From positions 14,176,368 to 14,240,367 of the forward strand of contig NC_065919.1 in NCBI RefSeq assembly GCF_024586455.1: 64,000 bases of DNA, given 5' to 3'. A model generated the notes under the pieces. That model saw nothing but the letters and a program-made list of their open reading frames with translations, was not told the origin of the DNA and searched no databases. This document shows, one piece after another, positions 33,040-45,094 of this stretch (positions are counted from its first letter, which is position 1; every line of letters begins with the position of its first letter). This DNA is from Bactrocera neohumeralis (Eukaryota > Arthropoda > Insecta > Diptera > Tephritidae). Position numbers and translations under genes: made by a program.

Positions 33040-34130
33040 CTAACAAATTAATTTCCAAGTATCAAGTTAAATACTATTGCTGACAAATGACTAGTGACAG
33101 ACACTTGTTGACTAGTGACTAATTTATATATAGAGTTAATTTATTAAGGTTATTTAATTAAATTGTTGACAAGTGACTAGTGACAACTGACTAGTGACAA
33201 ATGTCAAGTCACACAAAAAGTTCGTAAATGTTAATTATTTAGTTATAAATGCTGAAATTGTAAAATAAAATGACATTGTAAGTGACAAGTGACATATATA
33301 TGACAAGTGACATGTATTAGCTGTTACATGTGAGTACTTAATTTCAACCCCATTGTTAGTTAAATAGAATCCTGTCTACTTTCCACCTCAATATAACCGG
33401 AATACTAACTGTAGAATAAGATACAAAGCTGAAATGTCATAATTGACATGTGACACTTAACTAGTCATAGGCATGATGAGTAATTTTAAAAGTCACTTCA
33501 AATAAAATGAATCGTATACACTTTCCAAGGCATTATCGACAAAAATCTGTGCTCTGATTAGCTAAAAGGAAGCAAATCAGAAATGTCATAAGTGGCATAT
33601 GATAAGTGACAAGTCATAATGGAAATATAACTACAGTAATTTTTGTTGAGAAACAAGATATACTATACTTTTATTTTAAAAAGGTTGGAGAGTATAAATA
33701 GATATCCTTACTGCTGGAGAAAAATTATTTTGAAATGTCAACAGTGACATGTGACAAGTAACCAGTCATAGTCACTTCATCCAAAATTAATCTTATACAC
33801 TTTCCACAGCATTACCAACAAAAATCTGCGCTCCGATTACCTAAAAAGAAGCAAATCAGAAATGTTATAAGTGACATGTGACAAGTGACAAGTCATAACG
33901 GTAATACAGCATTTTTTTGGTGTCAAAAAAGACTTTATTTTATATTAAAAAGGATGAAGAGTATAAATAAATATCCTTAATTCTGGTTAGTAATGTTTAA
34001 ATGTCATAAGTGACATGTGACAAGTCATAATGGAAATGTTTTGGAGACAAACAAGATATTATTTTATATTAATAAAGGTCAGACTGTATAAATAAGTATC
34101 CTAACTTCTGAAAAAAAGGAATTCTTTGTC
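33040..34130. repeat. Tandem array with TGACAAGTGACA core and a unit of about 275 bp
   Basis: Short strings TGACAAGTGACA, TGACATGTGACAAG and ACTAGTGACA recur densely between 33080 and 34035. On a larger scale, blocks with the order AAATGTCATAAGTGACATG, AAGTCATAATGG, GAGTATAAATA-ATATCCTTA and TATACACTTTCCA repeat about every 275 bp, as at 33518 versus 33793. The copies are diverged and differ in length. It is a degenerate satellite-like array with no coding content. Confidence 0.75.
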
Positions 34131-36095
34131 TCTAACAGCAAGATAAATCCACACCCACAACGAAATTATTGATTGGCATTGAAAACTTGCCAGCTGCGGT
34201 TATCTAACCTCAACAGTAAACGTTTCAACATAATCTAAACAACTTTTGATCTTAACCTCGCAGATTTATATATTATTTTTAGAACTATCAGCCACTTATC
34301 TTAAACATATTTGAGTGAAATGTAGGGAAATTATTCCAAATTTTTTTTTCTGTCACCATAAAAAATATATATGTATTTCTGTAGTTAACTGAGCTCTAGA
34401 GGCAGCTACAAATATTTAGAATAATAAAAATAATTAAAAGAATTTTCAGATCTGGCCGCAGCTAGGTTCAGGAGGCAAATACCATATTTTCTCTTAGGCC
34501 ATGACTTTAGTTTCATAACACATTAACTAACTAAAATTATTAACTATTCTGCCCAGACTTTTTTGCGAAGTTTTATCCAAATATTTGAATTTGACGCAAT
34601 ATTTTTCTGAGCAAACTCACTTCATAGCCTCAGTGCTCTGCTTCCAAAACAGTCAAAGGATGAAAGCATAACTTACTGTATGATAACGGTAAAAATAACG
34701 GTTACAATTCATATGCCAAATTATCGTTTTATCCCCATTGTTGTTGTCACAGAGTCTTCCTGCTACCAGTGCCGTAATTACTGCACGTCCATTTCAACGT
34801 CCATTCGGGCATTCGGACACTTTGGAAAATGTCATCATCAGCGCATGAATGAAAATGACAGCTGTGGCAACAGCAACAAACACAAAAGCAACACACTAGC
34901 ATTGCATAGCATAGCACAGCATAAAAGAGCAACAGAGCAAAGTGGAACCATGACCGAATAACTGTTGGTGGGCACGAACATTTGAAACAATTACAAGTAT
35001 TAAATACCCGCATTACTAGCCTTCGAATGGGCGGCAGGTGGTTGTGGCTGTGCCGCTGCTCATGAGCACAACAAGTAGCGCGCCGCAAAGTGGTAAATTC
35101 CGGCATCACGAAGTTATAAGGGCAGCAAACGTTGTTCGCAATTCCATTAGGAATAAGCATTCGCGTTAAAAATCAATGGCTAGTTGTAGAGTCTGGGAGA
35201 TGTGTGTGCTCGCCGGCTGCCTGAGATAAGCATCTTTCATTTAAAGCTAAACGCGCACGATTGTGCCACGCACACACACACACACACAGGCATCACAGCA
35301 CACACGTTGTGGCCCACCACTGGGGATCCGTCCTCTTAGTCGCGCCTTTGTCGCTGCGGAACAGAATGAAATTGCTTAGCGGCAGCCGAGCCGTACAACA
35401 ACCGCACAGCTTACGATTGCGGCTATGTACCTGTGCTCTGGGCGCACTGGTGCACTGGCTACCTTTCAACTTTTAATGGTGGCGGCGCCTGTTCGCTTTT
35501 CGTTTGCTCTTTGTTGCACTTGAATTGTTGCAATTGTTGGCGCAGTATCGTGCACCAAATGTCCGCAAAAAGGAACAATAATAGTAATGTTCCGTATACA
35601 AGCACACGTACACACATTCACATATACTTATGTAGCTGCTTATAGACTTGTACGTGGTGTGTGTGGTGAGATAAGCATTGCTGTCAATGATATGCGGAAA
35701 TATTCCTAGCAAGTTGCCCAGTTAGAAACAGCAACACACAGAAGCCGTTAGCTGGCGTTGTTGTTGGCATGGCACGACGCCGCGGTCACTGCTGATGATG
35801 ATGATGAGGACAGCGACATACTTTGCACGACATGCATTACAGTAGTCAGAAATGGCTAAGCTTCGTTCTTTATATTTCTATGACATCCGTCTGTGGTGCG
35901 CAGCTAGCTGGAACAGTAGCAATAGTAATTATACGAAATCAATGAATATGAAAGAAAATATAATATTTTTTTCAGAATTTTGTGAAACTGTATCACTAAT
36001 TGTCTCTCTGGTGTAAAATCTTCAAACCAAAATCGATATTTTCTTCACACTTTTTAGCAACTTCATCTAAGAAAAAATACCAGAATTCTTCAGCT
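34131..36095. other. Spacer with GC-richer middle and CA repeat
   Basis: 34131-34680 is AT-rich. 34700-35900 is low-copy-looking, with a (CA)n tract at 35269-35288, a GAT run near 35794-35809 and many overlapping open frames without domains. No gene is recognised. Confidence 0.45.
35269..35288. repeat. CA dinucleotide microsatellite
   Basis: An unbroken CA run of about ten units. Confidence 0.9.
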
Positions 36096-36099
36096 GATT

Positions 36100-36860
36100 T
36101 TCAAATTTTCGGTCCGAGCAACATAGATGGAACTGTTAGTCCTCTTCTACCAGCACATCATTCTCTTGTAGTTGGCGCCCAAAACATTTCATAAATCTAC
36201 TAAGGTGTTTTAAATCTATTTCTTGTGCTTGTCTAAATTTATGAGATCCGATGGGTTTTTGCCTTGATCTGGCGAAAGCCAGACATTCCAGGAAAAAGTG
36301 TTGAGCTATTTCTATCTCATCTTCTTCCAAACAGCTACTGCAGCTGGCAACCGCTTAGATATTCAATGTTACTGCATGAATACCTTTTGGGTCAGTGTCC
36401 AGTTAGAACTCATACTGCCATTGAAAGGAGAAGCTCGATGAGAGCGAAGAGCTCGCTAGACCTCTTCCGATTTTATTTGGGCCAGAGGCAACTAACGACT
36501 GCCAGAGATCCAGTAACAAACCACAGTAAGCCAACGAAGCTCCAACCCGTTCCCTTTGAGACTGTAGTATCTGTCTTAGCAGGCTCATCGGCCTTCTTGT
36601 TTCTTGCAATATCGCTGGAACCAGGCATCCAAACCAGTCTAGTCAGAAAGTAAATAGACACCACTTCATTAGTCTAAAACTAGAATTGATAAAGAGTTCC
36701 CGAAGGTGTATTTCTCCAACAACCCTTCTTTCAAGCTTTAATCCATCTATTAAAAATCGCACTGACGAGCTTAATACACGAAACTGTAAACAAGGTTGGT
36801 TCAGTTGACTTTCTCCCTGCAGGTAATATAAGGATTTCCAAGTGGATTTAGCAGCTTTCA
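36100..36860 (-). mobile_element. RNase H-type non-LTR retrotransposon fragment
   Basis: The reverse strand reads DGLKLERRVVGEIHLRELFI, then NSSFRL near 36765-36680 (first RNase H block), LVWMPGSSDIARNKKADEPA near 36640-36570 (last block; GHSD changed to GSSD, GN changed to RN), and finally MEEDEIEIAQHFFLECLAFA with RSRQKPIG near 36330-36250 (C-terminal knuckle region). Order and sequence match the elements at 7861-8540 and 22530-23640, so these are copies of one or closely related families. The middle of RNase H with the AEV and SDS blocks is deleted. Frameshifts are present. Confidence 0.7.
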
Positions 36861-36929
36861 AATATGGAATTGAAAAAATCTTTTATATCAGTATTATATT
36901 CTATACATCTGTTCTTTCGTCTGCTATCT

Positions 36930-37135
36930 CTTGTTTATATCCGATATCGCGATCTCACTATGATGCAGTACCCGCCAGGGGAAGCAGAGGAAGAGGAAGA
37001 CCTCAACTCCGTTGGAGAAATCAGGTGGAGAAGGACCTGGCTGCACTTGGTATCTAGAATTGGCGCCAAATTGCTAAAAGAAGAAACGATTGGCGCGCTG
37101 TTGTGAACTCGGCTATAACCGCGTAAGCAGAGTCT
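36930..37135 (+). mobile_element. RTE-clade retrotransposon 3' tail
   Basis: The plus strand encodes VPARGSRGRGRPQLRWRNQV followed by EKDLAALGI, stop, NWRQIAKRRNDWRAVVNSAI with TA and stop. This is the extreme C-terminus of the RTE protein and is nearly identical to that ending at 49020. A copy this short is typical of strong 5' truncation. The non-LTR fragment immediately upstream runs in the opposite direction. Confidence 0.8.
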
Positions 37136-37139
37136 TAAA

Positions 37140-38680
37140 GTCTGAGCTTCACAGCTTTTATAATGAACACCTGTTCTAATGATGATCGCGGACTGCCTGG
37201 TCGAGTCCACTGCGGAAGTGGAAATCTGACACTAAAACTTCAGACAGGTCTGGAACAAATTTCACATCGGAGTAAGAAATAACAAGAAGATATATTGAAA
37301 ACATTTTCTTGAGAATCAGAAGTCTTTAAGAAAGATCCAAGCCGAACTCAACCTAACTTCAATATATTAGACACAAATTTCACGTTGAATGAAGTGAACT
37401 GAGAACACTGCAGCAAACGCCATCAGCACATCGACACCACATTACAGCCTAGAGCATTTGCTACCACAAGCCACACACACACACAATCACACAACCAAAT
37501 AAATAGCAAACCGTCCAGCACTATTGTCTATGTGGCAATCACTGCCCCTACCAACGTACTACGACAAGTCAATGATATTGCTTGTTGTCATTGCTGCTGC
37601 AAGGCCACCACCTCTAGCAGCTGCGACACATGGCAACTTCGAGCAGCTGGCGGCTTAATCTTGCAACATTTGCTACTGTTACAGTTGCAGTTACAATTGA
37701 TAGGCCGTTTTTGATGTACGACCACTCCGGCGGCTGCCTGCTCGCCATTATTATTGCACAAACTGCTGGCGTTGTTGTTGCAGTTATTGTTGCTCGCACG
37801 CTATTGTTGCAGCTACTGCTACTGCTTTGCTGTTGCTGTGTTGTCATTGCAATTGCAGATTTTACATTTTGTCGCAGTTGGCAGTTGACTGCTGGTCGGT
37901 CGTAACCCTGCCCTTGTCATTGGCCGAGACCAAAGAAACCGGAGCATATTAATTATTATTTTCAGCTGACTGCTGGTGGCACAGGCATTCAGCGCGCGCG
38001 CACGGCAATGCAATTGCTGCTTGAATGCTGAAATAACTGTTGTTCGAAATTCGAGAGACACTCATGCGCCCACCAAAAGCACACTCGCCCATAGAAATAT
38101 ATGTATATGTATAGAGTTGTCATAACGGCACTGCCGTGATTTGATAACTTGAAAGCTTTGTTAGCACCAAAAGAAATGTGTTGCAGCTATTTTTGTTGCC
38201 GTTTTTTTGGTGGGCGGTTTCCGATATCTGCATAAATAGTTTTGTTGGTTCTCATTTCGTAGAATGACCGGCTTGAGCCATGCTGAAGTTTTGGTCGCAA
38301 TTTCTTGTTGTAGGCTTATGTATACTACGCTTACTTAGATTATAAAAGTATTTCCATTAAATGACAGTAGTTGATTGAATTTAAGGGATCCATTCCGGTG
38401 CTTTTCAACGACTAACATAATTAATATAAATTTTTTTTTTAACAATTTTATATATTTTTATTAGTGTCCGAGTATATTTCGGGCATTAAAAAGTTTGCTC
38501 TGGAATAGTTTAAGCTTCCAATATTAAAAAGTTAGTCCGGTGACAAAAACGCCATCTATTGAGTTAAATGTATTCATACTTTCTCTGCCAAAAGCTTAAG
38601 TTTAAGTATGTCAACGTTGAAACAGTGACTTCATTCAAAAACTTTAAAGAACAACCTTATTCCAAAATAAATACTTTAAA
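37140..38680. other. Spacer; CAA/GTTGTT-rich at 37400-38060
   Basis: 37400-38060 carries ACACACAC and GTTGTTG/CTGCTG runs and overlapping Leu/Val/Cys-rich open frames that result from them. The rest is AT-rich. No gene is recognised. Confidence 0.45.
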
Positions 38681-38682
38681 AT

Positions 38683-39415
38683 ATTGGGAAGTCGAAAAAG
38701 TCCTGATGGAAGACGAAGCCCTTTCTGTTGATCAGTTCTGGCCGTTTTTTTCGATTGCTTGCTTCAATCTCATCAGTTTTTGACAGTAAAATGTAGAATC
38801 AATCGTTCGACCAGGCTGGATCAGCTCATAGTGGATGATTCCTTTCCAATCCCACCCAACACTCAACATAACCTTTCGAGGCGTCAATTCTGCCTTTGCG
38901 AACATTTGTTGTGCTTCACCACGTTTGGACCATGATCTTTTTCGCATATTATTGTCGTATTTGATCCACTTTTCGTCTCCTGTTACCATTCGCTTCAGAA
39001 ATGGTTCGATTTCATTTCGTTTCAACAAAAGGTAATTCAGTCCTTTTAAATTTTTCACAGACGAATTATGTGGTACCCAAACACGGAGCTTTTTTTTTTT
39101 GTAGTCAGCCTTTTTTAAATGGTTCAAAACCGTTTGATGATGAATGCTAAGTTCCTTAGCCATATCATGGTTGCTTATGTGACGGTCCTGGTCAATCTTT
39201 TCTATAATTTCATCGACTTTTTCAACGATAGGTCGACCAGAGCGAGGTGCATCTTTCACATCAAAATTTCCAGAACGGAAGCGAGCGAACCATTATTGTG
39301 CTACACGAACTGATACAGCATCGTCTCCGTAAACTTCAAAATATAGCGAAATTCATCATTATTTTCACTAATTTTTGAACAGCTGTTACTATTTTTCCAC
39401 TAAGCGGAATTTAAT
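38683..39415 (-). mobile_element. mariner (family B) transposase pseudogene with 3' deletion
   Basis: The reverse strand is open for 175 codons (39259-38732): APRSGRPIVEKVDEIIEKID, NHDMAKELSIHHQTVLNHLK (second HTH), RVWVPHNSSVKNLKGLNYLL, RMVTGDEKWIKYDNNMRKRS (first catalytic aspartate), then KVMLSVGWDWKGIIHYELI and YCQKLMRLKQAIEKN. Compared with 58126-59369, the stretch encoding the second and third aspartates is gone. The terminal sequence TTGGGAAGTCGAAAAAGTC is joined straight to CTGATGGAAGACGAAGCCC. Parts of the N-terminus near 39260-39400 are frameshifted. It is well preserved but cannot be active. Confidence 0.85.
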
Positions 39416-39423
39416 TCTTTTTT

Positions 39424-39995
39424 GGTTAAATGATCAGTATGTTGAGCTGAGTCGATTTAGCCGTGTCCCTCTGTCTGTCTGTACATATACGAACTAGTCC
39501 CTCAGTTTTTAAGATATCGTTTTGAAAATTTTCAAACGTCATTTTTTCTTCAAGAAGCTGCTCATTTGTCGGAACTGATGATATCGGACCACTATAACAT
39601 ATAGCTGCCATACAAACTGAGCGATCGGAATCAAGTTCTTGTATGGAAAACTTTTGCATTTGACAATATATATTCACGAAATTTGGTATGAGTTATTGTT
39701 CATAGAAATAATGTAATATCGGAAGAAATTGTTCAAATCGGCTCACTATAGCATACAACTGCCATACAAACCGAACGATTGGAATCAAGGGCTTGTATGA
39801 AAAACTTTCGCATTTGACGTCCTATCTTCACGAAATTTGACACGGATTACTGCTTAAGGTAATAATATAATGTAAAAATTTTTCAGATCGGATGACTATA
39901 GCATATAGCTTCTATACAAGCTGAACACATAGTTACTAAAATGCACCTGTGAAGGGTGTATTAGCTTCGGTGCAGCCAAATTAACGTTTTTTCTT
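39424..39995 (+). repeat. DINE/mini-me-like interspersed repeat with GTCY core
   Basis: The sequence has a GAGCTGAGTCGATTTAGCC start, a GTCC-CTCTGTCTGTCTGTAC microsatellite core (39463-39485), CTAGTCCCTCAGTTTTTAAG, and three tandem versions of a roughly 130-bp block containing ATAGC-TATAGCTGCCATACAA and TCTTCACGAAATTTG. It ends with TATTAGCTTCGGTGCAGCC and AACGTTTTTTCTTGTTTTC. GTCY microsatellites and a hairpin close to the end (CTTCGG-TGC-CCGAAG-like) recall dipteran mini-me/DINE-1 (Helentron-related) elements. That classification is from memory and uncertain; the repeat status is supported by copies at 46785-47012, 58005-58125 and 62690-63015. Confidence 0.6.
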
Positions 39996-42269
39996 GTTTT
40001 CATTCACATTGTGTTCGTCTATTCGCTTTGATTCTCAGTAAAGTTACACAAAGACTTAGTATCTATATTTGAAAAGAAAAACAACGTAACCGACGCTTTG
40101 ATACATATGAACAGACTATGTACATATGTTTGTCAAAAACTAATCTCTTAATTCATTTTGCCGCCTAAAAACAACAACAACGACTATTTTGTTGACAAAA
40201 ACAATAGACAAAACTCTAAATTCATTTCATTACGCATACTTTTCTATAATTTTTTATGCATTTGACATACATACATACATATGTACATATTTTCTACGGA
40301 AATATTTTTTTCTAATTAATCATTTTTTCTCTACTTTTTATGCGGCTACACAATAAAAGAGAAATGAGAAAACAATGCAAGAAGTAGTGCAGAAAATCGA
40401 TTGACAATTATCAATGGGCGATTTGTCAGCTGCCAAAGTTTGGCAATCGACGGCGATCAATATACGTAGCTGTGACAATTTTTTTTTTTTTGTTTTCGTT
40501 TATTTTTTGTGCTTTTTGTTTTTGTTTTAATTTTAATTTTTTTTTTTTTTTTTGTTTTTTTTTTTTTTTTTTGTTTTGAATGTGTCGAATTAAACCCAAA
40601 CCAGTCTGCATGCTACCTGCACATATTGAGGCAATAGCTTTCACACGAGCTTACACAGCCACAACACCGTACGAAGTAGAACTGCGTGATTGAGGAATTT
40701 CTGCGTTTAAACAAAAAATATCAATAACATGAATAGAACGCATTTACAATAAGCGATATTTGCAATCATAAAAATTTTAGCAAATTTTAACGTAAACGCA
40801 AGCTTTAGGTGACAGCTTTTTACATGTACAAAATTTCCAATGAAGCGACAGCACTTTGAAAAGTAAGCTGTTCATACTAATTACACCCGTTATCAATGCG
40901 GTTGTAAGGTTTCAGAAAAGTTCAAAATTTTATCAGCACATCATTCTCAAAATCTACTTCGCAGAGCTAAGCTATAAAGCTCACAGGACAGTCGAAATGA
41001 AACCCACAACCGAAGTTAAACCCACAACCGCCCTCACAACCAAGCTACAACATCAGCACTTCAAACGACCCACCTATTCGCCTGCCAACCTTCCGCTAAA
41101 GCTAGCGCCACGCTCATGCCTATGCACAAACAAAAGACTTAAGCGACAAACTTGCCAAAGCATTTATAATAGCTAATAATAAATACAGTTTGTGTGCATA
41201 TGTATTGGTTGTGTCACTTATATATACAACTCATACATATACATCTATTGTTGCTAGTGCTGGTGTATAATTTTTCATGGATAAAATTGTTTTGCATGCT
41301 AATTTATGTTTTTTTAAGCGTGGAAAATTACCACTTTTTGTTAAGATTGCTGCTCTGTTGGACTGCCATTTGAAATTTCGGCAATTTCGGTTTTTAATTT
41401 ATTATTTAATTACAAAGTAAACTTTTTGACAACATTGTAGCCGAAAATGTGGCTTGCCGAAATTCGTTGTGCTATTGAAAGGCTGTAGAATTTTATGTCC
41501 TTCTGACCCATTTTTGCCTACAAAACGGCAATATTGCCCAAAATAAATACTTTAATGCTATCGCATGCTTGCAACTTTGTCAAAATAACTGAGATTTTCT
41601 CACCCCGTTGACTTAATGCGCATGAAGGCAGGCAATTATTACTTTTAAATATGTTTATGCAGTTCTACAGTTTGTTTGTCTGCAACTGGACTGGACAACA
41701 GTCCACGAGGTGTAAACTTGTTGCACGTCAAACTGTTATTGCATTATGAATAATGAAAATTGCATTATAAATTTATTGTGAAAAAATTGATTTAAATGCC
41801 AAAAGTGTTTAGTAAAAATTTAAACTGAAAATGGAATACATTCACTTCTGTGCCCATAAGTTGGACTCAATGTCGAAAACAAATATGTATGTATATGTGA
41901 CACATAAGCTAAACAAGTAAGCTTTTTAGAAAATCTTAATATAGCCGGTGAGCTTGAACAGGCCGATATCTATTTTACACTTGAAAGTTATGAATGTCAT
42001 TATGTCATTTTCTTTATTTATATAAAAATTATTTAAAAATAGCGGTCAGGTCAGAAGCTTCTGATATCAGTCAGCGATAACAATGGCGACCCAAAGCAGT
42101 TACTAAGTATAGTAACTATCTATAACGAGTGTAGAGTGCGCTACAACTACGTTAAGTGAAGTGATACAAAAATTTCTTAGTGACTGATCGATTTATCCAA
42201 TAAAATCTTCATTAAACCTCAATTGGAGCCTACTATATGTAAAAAGCATTTCTCGATAGTAAAAAGCTA
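39996..42269. other. AT-rich spacer with poly-T tract
   Basis: Unique-looking AT-rich DNA with a long T-rich tract (40478-40575), TACATACATACAT repeats near 40265 and ATGTATATGTG near 41885. A 106-codon open frame at 40856-41176 contains a short duplicated PTTEVKPTTA segment but no known domain. I would not call it a gene. Confidence 0.45.
40478..40575. repeat. Poly-T low-complexity tract
   Basis: About 100 bp made almost only of T with scattered G, read as poly-Lys on the other strand. It may be the tail of an old retro-insertion or simple expansion. Confidence 0.85.
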
Positions 42270-43110
42270 AAATTGAACGTTGATGATAGACACCATTGCC
42301 TGCAACTCTTCTTCTTTACTGACGTAGACCTCTTTTGGTATTGAACGGCTCGGAGAGGTGCTTCCCGCTCCTGATGGAGCTTTTGATATTGCTCATCGTT
42401 AGTTTACACAGCCGTATTCAGACATCGCGACATAAAAGCAGCTCCTCTTCATGCTGTCAAGAGCAACTTTAAAATCGGCAAAGAATTTATGTGTGACGCA
42501 ACTCTTTTCACGGGTCTTTTCCAAGATTTGGCGCATGGTGAATATCTGGTCGGTTGTTGATTTGCCAGGTCTAAAGCCACACTGATAAGGTCAAATCAGT
42601 TTTTTGACGATGGGCTTTAATCTTTCGCACAATACGCTCCTTAGAACCATATATGCGATGTTGAGGACGATATTTGGCGCAGATTAAAGGGTCCCCTTTT
42701 TTGTGGATTGAGCAGAGCACACTTAAATCGCACACATCCAATCACTAAGCATGCTTCCGTACGACAATATTCTTCAAAAAAGTTGATGCATGCTACTTAT
42801 CAGTTCTTCGCTGCCGCTATTTGAGTAGCTCGGCCCGCAATCGATCGGCCTCCGCCGCTTTGTTGTTCTTCAGACGGGTAATTGCTATTCGAACTAATTC
42901 ATGGTCGGGCAATGGAACCTCTGTTCCATCCTTCGCTCCATAATTTTAGTATTCTCTGCATATCAGTCACTAGATCACCTCTGGGGGTTCTACAAGAGTA
43001 TGCTCCGGTCTTGAAACCTTCTGTTAGTCGCCGCATCTTTTCGTAGAATTTTCGAGCATTACGCCTGTCGGCCAGCTTGTTAAGCTCTTCGTACTCACGC
43101 ATATTAAATT
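42270..43110 (-). mobile_element. RTE-clade non-LTR retrotransposon remnant
   Basis: From 43102 the reverse strand reads MREYEELNKLADRRNARKFY, EKMRRLTEGFKTGAYSCRTP with RGDLVTDMQRILKLW (the region before the RT). Then come PDHELVRIAITRLKNNKAAE-like text near 42900-42845, a NYRGIS-LL-like segment, YQCGFRPGKSTTDQIFTMRQ near 42590-42530 in frame fragments, and FADFKVALDS near 42490-42460. The rest of the palm with YADD and the C-terminal domain are deleted, and only a TCTACGTCAGTAAAGAAGAA 3' end string near 42310-42330 remains. It is the oppositely oriented relative of 28082-29105 and 47808-49025. Confidence 0.75.
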
Positions 43111-44002
43111 AGTGTAACTAATTGTATGGATACCTGTGTGAAATGTTTGCTGCCAGTTGAAATTCGATTCAAATACTATATAGACCAGGAAGCTCATGTT
43201 TACATTATCGATGTTCTGTCGCTCTCCTGTGTTGTGGTTCGAATGCCATTTTAGTTGTTACCATTTTAATGGTGTTATGGTTAAGTACCATTGAACACTT
43301 ACGCTTTTGAATGCCATTTTGCTTTTTCATAGAAAAAAATTTGACAACCTGCATGACTTCATGTCAGCATTACTTTCAACCGATTTTGTTTCTACGCTGA
43401 ACTCGTAAATCATAAGGCATAAGCCATAAATTCAGTAAGGACACGCGCTCTAAAAATCTATGTTTAACTCACTGCATCATTTAAGTACATTGCTCATAAA
43501 TACAATGGCTTTGTAAGTGAATTTGATGACAACGAGCATTTGCATCACAAACGGCGCCGAAATTTTGAATAATAATGGCAATAACCTACAATCTACTAGA
43601 TATGCTACATATTACACTCAGGGGAAATTCCAAGGCCAATTGCATAAAGTGTCTGAAGAATAACTGCAAGTAAAATACTCACTGTAGCTTGCAAATATTT
43701 TTTTTTTAATTTTCAATTAAGCTTTTATGTATGCTTTGAAGGCCAAAAAATTTCTATTTTATCCAATTTTTTTCATATAATAAATGAATTAATTTCTTAC
43801 AACTTTTTAGCATATCAGAGAGCGAAATTTGAATAATATTTTGTCAATTTACTTGTAGAATAAAATTTTTTTGGAAATTTAGCCATTGACGCTTGTTTGC
43901 CGAAACCATATACCAAAAATGTCTCCTCGCGGTTGTCCGCATAACAGCCGAAGCGTTCATCTAAAATCATGAAATCCAATTTGATTGTTTGGTAAATGAG
44001 TA
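43111..44002. other. Spacer, no recognised gene
   Basis: AT-rich unique-looking sequence; nothing recognised. Confidence 0.5.
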
Positions 44003-44005
44003 TAA

Positions 44006-44180
44006 TGCCGGTATTCTGCTTGAGACGATTGTCTCATGTTTCTAATTGTCACATTATACATTATACTACTGGACTGTATCTGCCAGAATACCAAAATGAG
44101 TCTCCTGACTAACAGAGTCACTAAATTACGATTGTGACAATTAGAGACATGAGACAATCGTCTCAAGCAGAATACCGGCA
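44006..44180. mobile_element. MITE of 175 bp with 47-bp TIRs and TAA duplication
   Basis: Left arm 44006-44052 and right arm 44134-44180 are inverted copies differing at one base. They begin TGCCGGTATTCTGCTTGAG and end TAATTGTCAC. TAA flanks both ends (44003-44005 and 44181-44183). A 3-bp TAA/TTA duplication is typical of PIF/Harbinger elements, so that superfamily is the best guess. The near-perfect match of the arms means recent insertion. A 74-codon open frame across it is only a by-product. Confidence 0.9.
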
Positions 44181-44399
44181 TAAGTCGTCTTTAATCGAAA
44201 AATTAAAAAAAAAATGAATTTTTGACAAAGTTGCAAACAAAAAAGTATGATTTTAGAACGCATTTCTACCACAAATTGTTTTGGAAAAAACAAGTTGTAC
44301 TCGAAAAAAATATTATTCCATCAATCACGTGGTCATCCTTTATAGAGGAGCTGTGAAAACGTTTAAGCGTTTACATGGGCTTATAGCTTTCAAAATATT

Positions 44400-45060
44400 G
44401 ATTATTTTATGGTCTTATTAAATTCTACAACACCTCTAGGCACGAGCCCAGCTAGGCTAAATGCGCGTTTTTAAACGCGTTTTTCTCAAAACTGTGTCTT
44501 TGAAGTCGGTTGGCAAGATTTCTCGAGAAGTACTCAACCACTCTTCATGAAGTTGTACACAGGTATTTAAGATACAAGTCTTAAAGAAATAAATTTTAAT
44601 TTATTTGTAAAACTGTCTGCCAAAAATCCAATTTCCAGTTTTTTTTCTTTCTCCAAGTTTTAAGCAAAATTTTTAACTAAAACGCGTATTTTTTCACTTT
44701 AGATGATCCTGTAAGGAGTTATCCTGCAAACGCGGCCGCATCTTTTTTCCGGGGGTCGCCAGAAATGGCGTCGCAATGGCCGAGTTTAAAATATTTTTTT
44801 CCAAAAATTTCATAATTTCTTTGTTAATAGTGTATGTTTGTAACAATAAAAATTCTTATAAAATATTTCTAGTTTTATATGTGAAAAAATTGTTGAAGAA
44901 AGGCTGTCTTTTACCCGAAGAAAATAATAAAATCTTAATAAGATAGCTTCACTAGTTACTGAGAAATCGTGACCACCGATTTTGAAAACGATGTTTCGAG
45001 AAAAACACGATCAAAGAGAGAGGTGGCCGACCGGTCTAAAAAAATACGGAACGATATAAG
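44400..45060. repeat. Family A interspersed repeat, internally deleted copy
   Basis: It is collinear with 18149-19490: ATTCTACAACACCTCTAG, GAAGTCGGTTGGCAAGATTT, GATGATCCTGTAAGGAGTTA, CGCAATGGCCGAGTTTAAAA, AATTTCATAATTTCTTTGTT. The match then jumps to the right end (ATAAAAATTC, TATATGTGAAAAAATTGTTG). About 700 bp present in the other copy are absent. Sequence near 44950-45010 continues into a related decayed repeat. Confidence 0.65.
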
Positions 45061-45094
45061 TCAAGAAATCCAAAGAATCAAATTGTATGTCTTC

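Noticed and set aside
36810..36832. CCCTGCAG|GTAATA as a recursive splice site
   Set aside because: It lies within a minus-strand retrotransposon fragment and the donor half is weak.
40856..41176. 106-codon open frame with duplicated PTT segment
   Set aside because: No homology recognised; the Thr/Pro-rich part comes from a short local duplication of ACCCACAACCGAAGTTAAA-type sequence.
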